Positions 8,211 to 16,471 of a DNA stretch of 64,000 nucleotides are shown one piece after another. Below the pieces are notes generated by a model. The model was given only the letters and a program-made list of their open reading frames with translations. It was not told the DNA's origin and ran no database searches. The translations under genes and the position numbers were made by a program. This DNA comes from JAHIYU01 sp964476155 (GTDB lineage: Bacteria; Krumholzibacteriota; Krumholzibacteriia; LZORAL124-64-63): the NCBI GenBank assembly GCA_964476155.1, contig CAYYYS010000001.1, positions 240,836-304,835 of the forward strand, read 5' to 3'. Positions within the stretch are counted from its first letter, which is position 1. Each line of letters opens with the position of its first letter.

Positions 8211-8265
8211 TCCTGGGTTGTCCGGACATCCGGACCGTAACGACGCAATTGCCCGAGGAGGATTC

Positions 8266-9633
8266 ATGTCCAACGAGCGCATCACGAGCTACCTGACCGA
8301 ACACCTCGACCAGCATGTCGCACAGTTGTGCGACTGGCTGCGCATACCCAGCATAAGCTCCGTTTCCGACCACGACGGCGACACGCTGCGCGCGGCCGAG
8401 TTCATCGCCGACGAACTGCGCGATCTGGGTCTGGCGGTCGAACTGATCGAGACCGACGGTCATCCCCTGGTCTACGCGCAGACCGAGCAGAAGCCTGACC
8501 GCAAGACCCTCCTCTTCTACGGCCACTACGACGTGCAACCGACCGATCCGCTGGACCTGTGGCAGTCCCCGCCCTTCTCGCCGCGCATCGAGGACGGCGT
8601 CATCTACGCCCGCGGCGCCTGCGACGACAAGGGGCAGGTCTATTGTCACGTGAAGGCCATGGAGGCCTACGTCAAGCAGGGTGTCGAACCGGCGGTGAAC
8701 GTCAAGTTCATCATCGAAGGCGAAGAGGAATGCGGCGGCCCGGCCGTCTACCGCTTCACCGAGCAGAACGCGGAGAAGCTGGCCTGCGACGCCGTCGTGA
8801 TCAGCGATACGAGCCTTTACAACGCCGAAACGCCGGCCGTCTGCTACAGCCTGAAAGGGCTGACCTACATGCAGATAGACGTGAAGGGTCCCGGCGCCGA
8901 TCTGCATTCGGGCAGCTATGGCGGCACGGTCCAGAATCCGGGCAACGCGCTCGCCGAAATCGTCGCCTCCCTGAAAGACACCGACGGCCGTGTGCTCATC
9001 CCCGGTTTCTATGACGACGTCCTGGACCTGGACGACGCCGAGCGGGAAGCCTTCGCGTCGCTCAACTACACCGACGACGTCCTGCGCAAGGAAACCGGCG
9101 CTTCCGGTCCTTTCGGCGAAGCCGGCTTCACGACACTCGAACGTATGTGGGCGCGCCCGACCTGCGACGTGAACGGCCTGTGGAGCGGCTACAGCGGCGA
9201 GGGCGCCAAGACCATCGTGCCGTCGCTGGCCGGCGCCAAGGTGAGCATGCGTCTGGTTCCGAATCAGGTCCCGGCGAAGATCGCCGAACTCTTCGAGAAG
9301 CACGTGATGGACGTGGCGCCCGCGGGTGTCGAAGTGAAGGTCACCTATCTGCACGGCGCCCAGGCGGTGATGGTACCGCGGGATTCGGAAATGATGCAGG
9401 CTGGTTTCCGGGCCATGGAACGGGGCTTCGGCAAGCGGCCGGTCTTCATCCGCGAGGGCGGCTCGATTCCCATCGTGGGCACGTTCCAGGACTGCCTGAA
9501 ATCGCCGGTGCTGCTGCTGGGCTACGGCCTGCCCGACGACAACATCCACTCCCCCAACGAAAAATTTCACATCGTGAATTTCGAACGGGGGATTTTGACC
9601 ACGGCCGCCCTGCTGGAGGAAGCGGCGCGTTGA
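8266..9633 (+). CDS. M20 family dipeptidase / metallopeptidase
   Basis: This 455-residue cytosolic di-zinc exopeptidase belongs to the M20 family (CNDP/PepV-like). Metal and catalytic residues are visible in order: His and Asp in FYGHYDVQP, Asp in ARGACDDKGQ, the catalytic and ligand Glu pair in EGEEECGG, Asp in VISDTSLY, and His in IHSPNEKF near the end. The lid/dimerisation domain lies around residues 190-330 with LHSGSYGGTVQNP. GAGGAGG lies just upstream of the ATG at 8266. It probably releases amino acids from dipeptides and fits the peptide-degrading theme of the window. It stands alone, followed by tRNA-Glu with its own promoter. Confidence 0.92.
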   Translation: MSNERITSYLTEHLDQHVAQLCDWLRIPSISSVSDHDGDTLRAAEFIADELRDLGLAVELIETDGHPLVYAQTEQKPDRKTLLFYGHYDVQPTDPLDLWQSPPFSPRIEDGVIYARGACDDKGQVYCHVKAMEAYVKQGVEPAVNVKFIIEGEEECGGPAVYRFTEQNAEKLACDAVVISDTSLYNAETPAVCYSLKGLTYMQIDVKGPGADLHSGSYGGTVQNPGNALAEIVASLKDTDGRVLIPGFYDDVLDLDDAEREAFASLNYTDDVLRKETGASGPFGEAGFTTLERMWARPTCDVNGLWSGYSGEGAKTIVPSLAGAKVSMRLVPNQVPAKIAELFEKHVMDVAPAGVEVKVTYLHGAQAVMVPRDSEMMQAGFRAMERGFGKRPVFIREGGSIPIVGTFQDCLKSPVLLLGYGLPDDNIHSPNEKFHIVNFERGILTTAALLEEAAR

Positions 9634-9635
9634 TA

Positions 9636-9664
9636 TTGACAACGGGAGGCAAGCTGATTAGATT
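9636..9664 (+). promoter_or_regulatory. promoter of tRNA-Glu
   Basis: TTGACA (9636-9641) and TAGATT (9659-9664) with a 17-base spacer, ending 15 bases before the tRNA and starting just after the dipeptidase stop codon. Confidence 0.85.
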
Positions 9665-9679
9665 CTCGCCTCCACAGGC

Positions 9680-9754
9680 GTCCCCTTCGTCTAACGGTTA
9701 GGACACCGGCTTTTCAAGCCGGCAATACGGGTTCGATTCCCGTAGGGGATGCCA
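9680..9754 (+). tRNA. tRNA-Glu (anticodon TTC)
   Basis: A complete cloverleaf of 75 bases with encoded CCA (9752-9754). The acceptor GTCCCCT pairs with AGGGGAT (G-T at the first pair). The anticodon stem CCGGC/GCCGG encloses the loop TTTTCAA with anticodon TTC at 9713-9715. The T-arm has GTTCGATTC. Confidence 0.97.
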
Positions 9755-9903
9755 ACTTCACACCGTCCCTAGCAGCGACCCGCCGCGTTCCTCGGCAATG
9801 CATTTCCTCATCACTCACCATCACACACATAGATCACACTTGGTTGCCTGTCATAATTATCGGATTACATGCAGACGGAGGCCGCATTCCACATCAAAAT
9901 TGG

Positions 9904-9919
9904 GGTACCACGTGGTACC
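9904..9919. repeat. 16-bp perfect palindrome GGTACCACGTGGTACC
   Basis: It lies in the 191-base gap between tRNA-Glu and the stop codon of the symporter gene, 27 bases past that stop. The length and symmetry would suit a dimeric protein site or a short RNA hairpin. No T-tract follows on either strand. Nothing else in the gap is recognisable. Confidence 0.45.
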
Positions 9920-9945
9920 GTGAGTGTGGATAAGTGCCACCCAAA

Positions 9946-11379
9946 TTAAGCCCGCGAAGCCGGCGAAAACAGGCTTACCAACGGCACCGTCACCAGGGAG
10001 ACCACCATGCCGATCGTCCCCGCCTCGGGCGACGGCCGTCCCGCGACATACATCCCCACGCACACACCCAGCCCCAGAACCGAAGCCGCGATGGCGCCGG
10101 CGCGCCCAGCCCGCTTGGTGAACAATCCCCACAGGAACGGCCCCAGGAAGACCGAGCCGATCGCGCCCCACGACACGCCCAGGATCGCCACGATGGTCGC
10201 CGGCCGAAAATAGGCCAGCACAACCGAAACCACCACGAAAGCCACGCTCGCCACACGCATCAGGCCGGTCAGCCGTGCGTCGCTCGAGTCGCGATTCAGG
10301 AAACCGGCGTACAGGTCCTTCACGACCGCCGAGCTGGAGATCAGCACGAGGGCCGCCAGCGTGGACATGCTCGCCGACAGGATCAGCAGCAGCATGAGCA
10401 CCGACAGGGATTCGGGCACCACGCGCGCCAACAGCTCGGGCATCAGGGCGTCGAAGACCGGCTTGCCGTCGGTGAAGGCCGTCGGTGAGGTTTCGGGGCT
10501 CAGGAACAGACGCGCCGCCGCGCCGGTGAAGTAGGCCACGCCGCCGATCAGCAGCGCGAAGCAGGTCGAGGCCACCATGCCGATGCGGATCGCCCGGCGG
10601 TCCTTGATGGCGTAGAACTTCTGCACCAGTTGGGGCATGCCCAGGGGAGCCACGCTGGTCAGGAAGATCAGGCAGAACAGGGGCCACGGGCCCGGCGGGC
10701 CTACGGGAGCGGTCAATTTGGGATTTATAGCCGCGAGTTGCTCGGTGATCGTGGGCAAGCCTCCCCCCGCCTTGAGGGTAAAGCCCAGCAGAATCGCCAC
10801 GCCCGCCAGCATGATGATGCCGAACGCCACGTCCACCATGGCCATCGACTTGTAGCCGCCGAGCGCCAGATAGAGGGCCGTAAAGCCGCCCATCAGCACC
10901 AGCGCCAGCGTGTAGTCGATGGCGAAGTTGGCCTGGAACAGATACGACAAGCCCATGAACACGGCCGACGAGTACGGGATGAAGAAGATGAACACGGCCA
11001 CCGACGCGAAGAGCTTGAGAAAGCGACTGTCGTAGCGCTTTTCGAAGTACTCGGCCATCGTCGCCACCTGATAGTCCACGGACATGCGCTTGATGCGGTG
11101 GCCGAGCACGCCCCACACGAAGAGCACGCCGAACAGGGCGTTGCATAGGGCGATCCACAGCCCCGAATAGCCAAAGCCCCAGCCGATCTTGCCGGCGAAG
11201 CCGATGAACAACACAGCCGAGAAATAGGCCGTGGCGTAGGTGAAAGCCGTCATCCAGGGGCCGACGTTACCGCCGCCCAGGAAGAAGTCGTTGAACGAGC
11301 GGGTGCGTCGCAATCCGGCGATCCCCACGCCGATGATCATCAGCGCGTAGGCGGCGATCACGAATGTCTTGACGGTCAT
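9946..11379 (-). CDS. sodium:solute symporter (SSS family)
   Basis: The 477-residue protein has about 13 membrane segments and the SSS fold features: N-terminal RTRSFNDFFLGGGNVGPWMTAFTYATAYFSA, written here only by its parts RSFNDFFLGGG and FTYATAYFSA, the GGYKSMAMVDV segment after helix 5, and a Ser-rich region LLLILSASMSTLAA with LVLISSSAVVKDLY that contributes to the sodium site in vSGLT-like proteins. Substrate cannot be told from sequence; relatives carry sugars, amino acids, acids or panthothenate-type solutes. It lies 16 bases after the outer-membrane porin-like gene on the same strand, which suggests the two form an uptake route across both membranes. Confidence 0.9.
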   Translation of the reverse strand: MTVKTFVIAAYALMIIGVGIAGLRRTRSFNDFFLGGGNVGPWMTAFTYATAYFSAVLFIGFAGKIGWGFGYSGLWIALCNALFGVLFVWGVLGHRIKRMSVDYQVATMAEYFEKRYDSRFLKLFASVAVFIFFIPYSSAVFMGLSYLFQANFAIDYTLALVLMGGFTALYLALGGYKSMAMVDVAFGIIMLAGVAILLGFTLKAGGGLPTITEQLAAINPKLTAPVGPPGPWPLFCLIFLTSVAPLGMPQLVQKFYAIKDRRAIRIGMVASTCFALLIGGVAYFTGAAARLFLSPETSPTAFTDGKPVFDALMPELLARVVPESLSVLMLLLILSASMSTLAALVLISSSAVVKDLYAGFLNRDSSDARLTGLMRVASVAFVVVSVVLAYFRPATIVAILGVSWGAIGSVFLGPFLWGLFTKRAGRAGAIAASVLGLGVCVGMYVAGRPSPEAGTIGMVVSLVTVPLVSLFSPASRA

Positions 11380-11395
11380 CTTCCCATCTCCAGGG

Positions 11396-12712
11396 TCAGA
11401 AGCTCAGGACGGTTTCCCAGAACACTTCGTGCGCGGGATCGGCGTCGGGGCCGAAGGCCGCGCCGGGGTCCAGCAAGGCTGCGTATAGGCCGAGCGTTAC
11501 GCCGTCGGTGTATTGGTAGCGGGCGCGGAGTTGGTAGTAGTCGCCGATGTCGTCGGCGCCGGTGGTCTGGTGTGCGGTCAGGCGCGCATAGGAGACGCGC
11601 GTGTTCAAACGGGCCGTCGGCTTCAGGTCCAGGCCGATTGTCGGCATGACCAGGTTGCCGTAGACCACTTCGCCGATGACGCTGCTGGCATCGGCATACG
11701 CGGGATCGTAGCCGGACATGGCGTTGCCGGGTCCGAGATTCAGGTAGACCCAGGCCAGCAGGTCGCCGTATCGGGGCCAGCCGCCGTAGAAGACATCCCA
11801 TCGTTCGCCGGTATCGACCGTGGCGGGGTCGTCGCCGCTAAGTCCGACAAATGCACCGAAGATACGCGCTCCGGCCGGTGCGCCTGGGGGGGCGAAGCCG
11901 AGTTCGGCCGAGCAGCCCCAGGCTTCGTGGGTGACGCCCGGAGCGAGTTCGCCGCGCTGCAGGCCACCCTCGAAATCATAGTCGAAGGTCCCGCCGAATC
12001 CGCCGGCAAGCCGCGCGCCGTAGAGCCGAACATCCTTGCCGATGAACTGGTCGTCGCGCCGTAGCGCATACAGTTCGTGACTCGTGTCGCCGCCGGTACG
12101 ATGAGTCAGATACAGACCCGTGAGCGTCAAGTCGTCTCCCGCCCCGTCGGCGCGGGCGTTTTCCTGATCCTTGAAGTAGAGAAACTCGGCCGTCAAGCCG
12201 CGCGTCACCTGGAGCGTGAGGCGCGCGCCGTCAAGATAGTTGGCCGTGGACGCCAGTTGGGACTGGCCGTCGAACAACACGAACCCGCTGCCGCGAACCA
12301 GAGTCTGGCGACCGATCCGTGCGTCGAGGGGCAGGCCGAAAACGTCCGCCAATTCGATCCAGGCTTCGTCGACGAAAACCTTGGCGCTCTTGTTGTCGGC
12401 TTCCCAGCGGTCCGGGAACTCGACGCCCGTTACACCGGCACCCCAGTTCTGATTGGCCAGACGCACGAAGGCCCGCACGTCCCGCGGCAGGTCGATCCGG
12501 GCGAAGAGACGGGTCCGATTGCGAAAGGTGGACCAGCGGTCGCCGTCGGCGCCGTCGTCCAGGTCCCACATGTTCTCCAGGCTGTAGCCCCGCACGCGCA
12601 GGTCGCCACCGAAGGTGACGGCGGCCTCGTCGGTCGCGACGGCGGCAACCGTCGTACCGAACAGGCCGACCAGAAGCAGACCGACAAGCATCGTCGCAAT
12701 ACGCCAGATCAA
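11396..12712 (-). CDS. alginate-export-like outer-membrane porin
   Basis: I place the start at a TTG at 12712 because GAGGAGG lies 7 bases upstream and the product then begins with a clean signal peptide (MIWRIATMLVGLLLVGLFG, cleavage after VAAVA). The mature 410-residue part has many amphipathic strands and ends in EVFWETVLSF with a C-terminal Phe. Segments such as FGGDLRVRGY, RNRTRLFARIDL, RLANQNW and ARIGRQTLVRGSGFVLFDG resemble the AlgE/alginate_exp family of channels for charged solutes. It is the first gene of a pair with the SSS symporter and would admit its substrate through the outer membrane. An ATG further upstream (12754) is possible but has no ribosome site. Confidence 0.75.
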   Translation of the reverse strand: MIWRIATMLVGLLLVGLFGTTVAAVATDEAAVTFGGDLRVRGYSLENMWDLDDGADGDRWSTFRNRTRLFARIDLPRDVRAFVRLANQNWGAGVTGVEFPDRWEADNKSAKVFVDEAWIELADVFGLPLDARIGRQTLVRGSGFVLFDGQSQLASTANYLDGARLTLQVTRGLTAEFLYFKDQENARADGAGDDLTLTGLYLTHRTGGDTSHELYALRRDDQFIGKDVRLYGARLAGGFGGTFDYDFEGGLQRGELAPGVTHEAWGCSAELGFAPPGAPAGARIFGAFVGLSGDDPATVDTGERWDVFYGGWPRYGDLLAWVYLNLGPGNAMSGYDPAYADASSVIGEVVYGNLVMPTIGLDLKPTARLNTRVSYARLTAHQTTGADDIGDYYQLRARYQYTDGVTLGLYAALLDPGAAFGPDADPAHEVFWETVLSF

Positions 12713-12959
12713 GAGCGAGCCTCCTCGCAGCAAAATCCACAACCGGTCGGGCATGCCCATCACGCAACGACCTGGAACGACCCAGGAAAGGCTAGGCTCC
12801 ACGCGGCCATATGCCAACTTTTTTCCCCTCAGAAGGGTGGATGTAAAAACAACAGCGACCGGCGTTTCTTGGTCCCCCCTACCGGAGGCTTATGCTATAG
12901 TCGAGAGGCTCACGCGCCGCGTGTCGGTGCCATGACACATACTGAACCGGGACATCCTG

Positions 12960-14060
12960 ATGACCGATGAAGACCTCCGCCACGACGATTCCGAGGAAAT
13001 ATCCGACGAATTCGCGAAACTCCTCTCCGAACAGGAACCTGCCGCCGCCGAGCAGGTCCCCGAACCCAAGGCCGGCAACCAGATCACCGGCACCCTGATC
13101 CAGATCGGTGATACCGAATGCTTCGTCGACTACGGCGGACGGAGCGAGTTGCCGATCTCGACGATCGACCTGAGCGACGACGAAGGCGTCTTGCAGAGCA
13201 AGGTGGGTGATACGATCACCGCCTATGTGACGGGCAAGGGCGCCGACATGAAGCTGTCCATGAAGCTGCGCGCCCAGGGCAAGGACACGACGGTGATCGA
13301 GGAGGCTCTGGCCAGCGGAGTGCCCCTGACCGGTTCCGTCAAGGAGACCAACAAGGGCGGCTTCGTCATCATGATCGGCGAGCACCGGGCTTTCTGCCCC
13401 GTCTCCCAGATCGACGACAGCTTCGTGGACAACCCCGGCGAATGGGTGGGCAAAACCCTCGAGTTCCGGGTCATCGAGTTCTCCGAGGGCGGCCGGCGTC
13501 TGGTCGTCTCCCGTCGCGTAATCATGCGCGAGGAAAAGGAACGCCGGGCCGGGGAAACCCGCAAGACCCTGGGCATCGGCAACGTGGTCGACGGCAAGGT
13601 CGTACGTCTGATGCCTTACGGCGCGTTCGTGGACATCGGCGGCGTGGAGGGCCTGATCCACGTCTCGGAAATGAGCCACCAGCGTGTGGGCGACCCCAGC
13701 GACATCCTGAACGAAGGCCAGGACATCACCGTCAAGATCATGGACATCCAGAACCTCGGCCAGGGACGCAACGAGCGCGTCAGCCTGTCGCTGCGGGCGC
13801 TCGAGAGCGATCCCTGGGACGGTGTCGAGAACAAGCTGAAGATGGGTGAATGGTACGAAGGCGTGATCACGGGACTGGCGGACTTCGGCGCCTTCGTGGA
13901 GCTGATACCGGGCGTACGCGGGCTGATCCACGTTTCGGCGCTGGCCGAAGAACGGGTCTACCATCCCAGCGATGTGGTCCAGGAAGGCCAGCAGGTATCG
14001 GTGCGCATCGTGGAGATCGATATCCAGCGCAAGCGTATCTCCCTGGCCCTGACGGGATAG
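12960..14060 (+). CDS. rpsA: S1-domain RNA-binding protein, ribosomal protein S1-like
   Basis: The 366-residue protein has an acidic N-terminus and four S1 OB-fold repeats at about residues 42-104, 123-188, 207-277 and 294-364. Repeats three and four carry the full motif (GKVVRLMPYGAFVDIGGVEG-type and GVITGLADFGAFVELIPGV, each followed by GLIHVS), while the first two are more divergent. Four repeats is fewer than the six of enterobacterial S1 but common in other phyla. It may load mRNA on the 30S subunit or act as another S1-family RNA binder. There is no clear ribosome site before the ATG. It is convergent with the cysteine desulfurase gene, 20 bases apart. The 247 bases before it hold no gene; a TATGCT box occurs there without a good -35. 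Confidence 0.8.
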   Translation: MTDEDLRHDDSEEISDEFAKLLSEQEPAAAEQVPEPKAGNQITGTLIQIGDTECFVDYGGRSELPISTIDLSDDEGVLQSKVGDTITAYVTGKGADMKLSMKLRAQGKDTTVIEEALASGVPLTGSVKETNKGGFVIMIGEHRAFCPVSQIDDSFVDNPGEWVGKTLEFRVIEFSEGGRRLVVSRRVIMREEKERRAGETRKTLGIGNVVDGKVVRLMPYGAFVDIGGVEGLIHVSEMSHQRVGDPSDILNEGQDITVKIMDIQNLGQGRNERVSLSLRALESDPWDGVENKLKMGEWYEGVITGLADFGAFVELIPGVRGLIHVSALAEERVYHPSDVVQEGQQVSVRIVEIDIQRKRISLALTG

Positions 14061-14080
14061 ACGATCGACCGGCGGGGGGC

Positions 14081-15238
14081 CTATTCGGCCTCCCGCTCCT
14101 CTCTTATTTTTCGTACGGCCGCGACGATTCGCTCGGCGGCGAAATCCACTTCCTCGGCCGTGTTGTTCCGCCCCAGACAGATCCGCAGACTCGCCGACGC
14201 CTCTTGCCCGGACAACCCGAGTGCGCGCAGCACCCGTGACGGTTTGCCGTCACCCGCGGAACAGGCCGATCCGGTCGACAGGGCCAGGACGGAGAGTTCC
14301 CGCAGCAGACCGGCCGCGTCGACACCGGTGAACGTGAGGTTGAGACTCCCCGGCAACCGTCGCCGGACGTGTCCGTTCAGGCGAACATCCGGCAGATCAG
14401 CGGTGATATGTCCGAGAAGATCATCCCCCAGTTCGCACAGGCGAACCGCATCGGCATCCCGTCTTGCGAGAGCCAGACGGCAGGCTTCGCCGAGCCCCAC
14501 GATGCCGGGAACGTTCAAGGTCCCCGCGCGACGATCCCCTTCCTGCCCCCCACCGGTGGTCTGGCCGCGCAACCGCACGCCCCGACGGCCCGCGCGCACA
14601 TACAACGCACCGACACCCTTGGGCCCGTAGAATTTATGTGCGGACAGGGACAGCAGGTCCACGTGATCGGCGGTGACGTTCAGGGGGACGCGGCCCACCG
14701 CCTGGGCGGCGTCCGTATGGAAAGGCACGCCGTACTCCGCGCAAAGGGCGCCGATCTCGGCCCACCGCTGGAGCGTGCCGATCTCGTTCTGGGCCGCCAC
14801 GATCGTGACCAGGGTTGTCTCGGGGGTTAAAGCTTCGGCAAGGTCTTCGAGACTCAGGATGCCGTCACGCCCGCAGGCCACCTCGATGATCTCCCAACCC
14901 TGGCGTTCCAGATCGGCCGCGGGGCGCAGCACCGCATCGTGCTCGAGATTCGAGGTTACGATACGCCCGGGACGTCCGTGGTTGGCCGCCAGCCCCTTCA
15001 TGGCCAGGTTGTTGGCTTCGGTCGCGCCGGACGTGAATACGATCTCGCGCGCTTCGCAACCCAGCAGTTCGGCCACTTGCCCGCGCGCTGCATCGACCAG
15101 GGTAGCCGCCGCCCAGCCAAAAGCGTGGGTGCTGCCCGGGTTGCCGAAATGATCCCGCAGCGCCCGGTTCATCACCTCGATCACGGACGGATCCACGGGC
15201 GTGGTGGCGTGGTGATCAAGATAGACGGGCGTACGCAA
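14081..15238 (-). CDS. cysteine desulfurase (NifS/IscS type)
   Basis: This 385-residue PLP enzyme removes sulfur from cysteine for Fe-S cluster assembly. Signature parts are YLDHHATTPVDPSV at the N-terminus, FTSGATEANNLA, the PLP lysine in SAHKFYGPKG, and the persulfide-forming Cys in STGSACSAG near residue 325, followed by RICLGRNNT. It begins with TTG, preceded by GGGAGAGG. It follows nadA by 14 bases. A NifS paralogue next to nadA is a known arrangement in which it serves the [4Fe-4S] cluster of quinolinate synthase, so this may be a dedicated rather than a housekeeping desulfurase. No iscU or sufB is present here. Confidence 0.93.
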   Translation of the reverse strand: MRTPVYLDHHATTPVDPSVIEVMNRALRDHFGNPGSTHAFGWAAATLVDAARGQVAELLGCEAREIVFTSGATEANNLAMKGLAANHGRPGRIVTSNLEHDAVLRPAADLERQGWEIIEVACGRDGILSLEDLAEALTPETTLVTIVAAQNEIGTLQRWAEIGALCAEYGVPFHTDAAQAVGRVPLNVTADHVDLLSLSAHKFYGPKGVGALYVRAGRRGVRLRGQTTGGGQEGDRRAGTLNVPGIVGLGEACRLALARRDADAVRLCELGDDLLGHITADLPDVRLNGHVRRRLPGSLNLTFTGVDAAGLLRELSVLALSTGSACSAGDGKPSRVLRALGLSGQEASASLRICLGRNNTAEEVDFAAERIVAAVRKIREEREAE

Positions 15239-15252
15239 CGACCTCTCCCGGC

Positions 15253-16209
15253 TCAGCTCAAGGCAAGCATGCGCTCGATGGGACGCAGGGCTTTCACGCG
15301 CAGGGCCTCGTCAACGACGAGCTCCGGCGTGCCGTCTCGCATGCAGAGGTAGAGTTTCTCGACCGTATTGAGTCTCATATAGGGGCACTCGTTGCAGTTG
15401 CAGGTCTCGTCGGCGCCCGGTACCGCGATGAACGACTTGTCCGCGTTTTCCTTGCGCATCTGGTGGATGATGCCCGGCTCGGTGAGCACGATGATCTCAC
15501 GAGCAGATGATTCCCGTGCGAATTTCAGGATGGCACTTGTCGAGCCGATGTGGTCGGCGTGCTGGAGCAGGGCTTCGGTACACTCGGGGTGGGCAGCCAC
15601 CACGGCATCCGGATGAGCGACCTTCAACTCGACGAGCTTGCGCTCGTTGAACTGCTCGTGCACCTCGCAACTCCCCGGCCACATGACGAGATCCCGACCC
15701 AGCTGCCCCTGCACCCAGGCTCCCAGATGCCGATCGGGGGCGAACACCACGGGCTGATCCTCGGGGATCGAGGCCACAACATCCACTGCGTTGCTCGACG
15801 TGCAGATGATGTCGCTCATGGCCTTGGTCTCGATCGAACAGTTGATATAGCTGACCACGGCATGGCCGGGATGTTTCGCCAGGAAGGCCGCGAATTCGTC
15901 GGCCGGACATCCATCCGCCAGGCTGCAGCCCGCCGCCAGGTCCGGCAGGAGCACCCGGCGGTCGGGATTGATGATCTTGGCGGTCTCGGCCATGAAATGA
16001 ACGCCGGCGAAGACGATCACTTCGGCGTCGGTGTTGGCCGCCTGTCGGCTCAGGGCGAGACTGTCACCCACGAAATCGGCCAGATCCTGGATATCGGCAT
16101 TCTGGTAGTAATGGGCCAGAATCACGGCATTGAGATCGTGTCGCAGATCGTCAATTGCCGCGAAAAGGTCCAGATCCGGGTCGATGGCTGGTCGATCGTG
16201 ATCGCTCAT
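15253..16209 (-). CDS. nadA: quinolinate synthase A
   Basis: NadA condenses iminoaspartate with dihydroxyacetone phosphate to quinolinate for NAD synthesis, using an oxygen-sensitive [4Fe-4S] cluster. The 318-residue protein has LAHYYQNADIQDLADFVGDS, written here as its core HYYQNADIQDLAD, the segment AGVHFMAETAKII, and the three presumed cluster cysteines in DIICTSSNAV, GSCEVHE and CNECPYM. Length and motifs fit the family. It is first in a two-gene unit with the desulfurase. No nadB or nadC is seen in the window. The ATG at 16209 is the only start that fits the family N-terminus. Confidence 0.96.
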   Translation of the reverse strand: MSDHDRPAIDPDLDLFAAIDDLRHDLNAVILAHYYQNADIQDLADFVGDSLALSRQAANTDAEVIVFAGVHFMAETAKIINPDRRVLLPDLAAGCSLADGCPADEFAAFLAKHPGHAVVSYINCSIETKAMSDIICTSSNAVDVVASIPEDQPVVFAPDRHLGAWVQGQLGRDLVMWPGSCEVHEQFNERKLVELKVAHPDAVVAAHPECTEALLQHADHIGSTSAILKFARESSAREIIVLTEPGIIHQMRKENADKSFIAVPGADETCNCNECPYMRLNTVEKLYLCMRDGTPELVVDEALRVKALRPIERMLALS

Positions 16210-16304
16210 GCTCTCTTATCCCGTTGGTGGTGGAAGGAACTCCCGTGTCCGCCTCAAAAGCATAAGGAATAGTCGTCCAGGCGGCTCCGAACGGCAAGTC
16301 CTTA

Positions 16305-16333
16305 TGGACATCGTCTGCTCAGATGCTTAATAT
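16305..16333 (+). promoter_or_regulatory. promoter of the propeller-like lipoprotein gene
   Basis: TGGACA (16305-16310) and TAATAT (16328-16333) are 17 bases apart, with a leader of about 130 bases before the ATG at 16472. The rest of the nadA/lipoprotein gap (16210-16471) shows no gene. Confidence 0.6.
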
Positions 16334-16471
16334 TCATGAGTTGCCGTGTGCGGCTGCGCGTCCTGTGGAGGTCTGTCCAGAGCGGAACGCAGCGCCGACC
16401 GAGTTCGCAATCGAGGATTCCGGGCTCGAAAAAACCCAGCGACCCCACCCCATACGAGGGACCGTAAGACG

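Noticed and set aside
8068..9642. 524-codon open frame on the minus strand
   Set aside because: It is antisense to the M20 dipeptidase, whose metal-binding residues are all on the plus strand.
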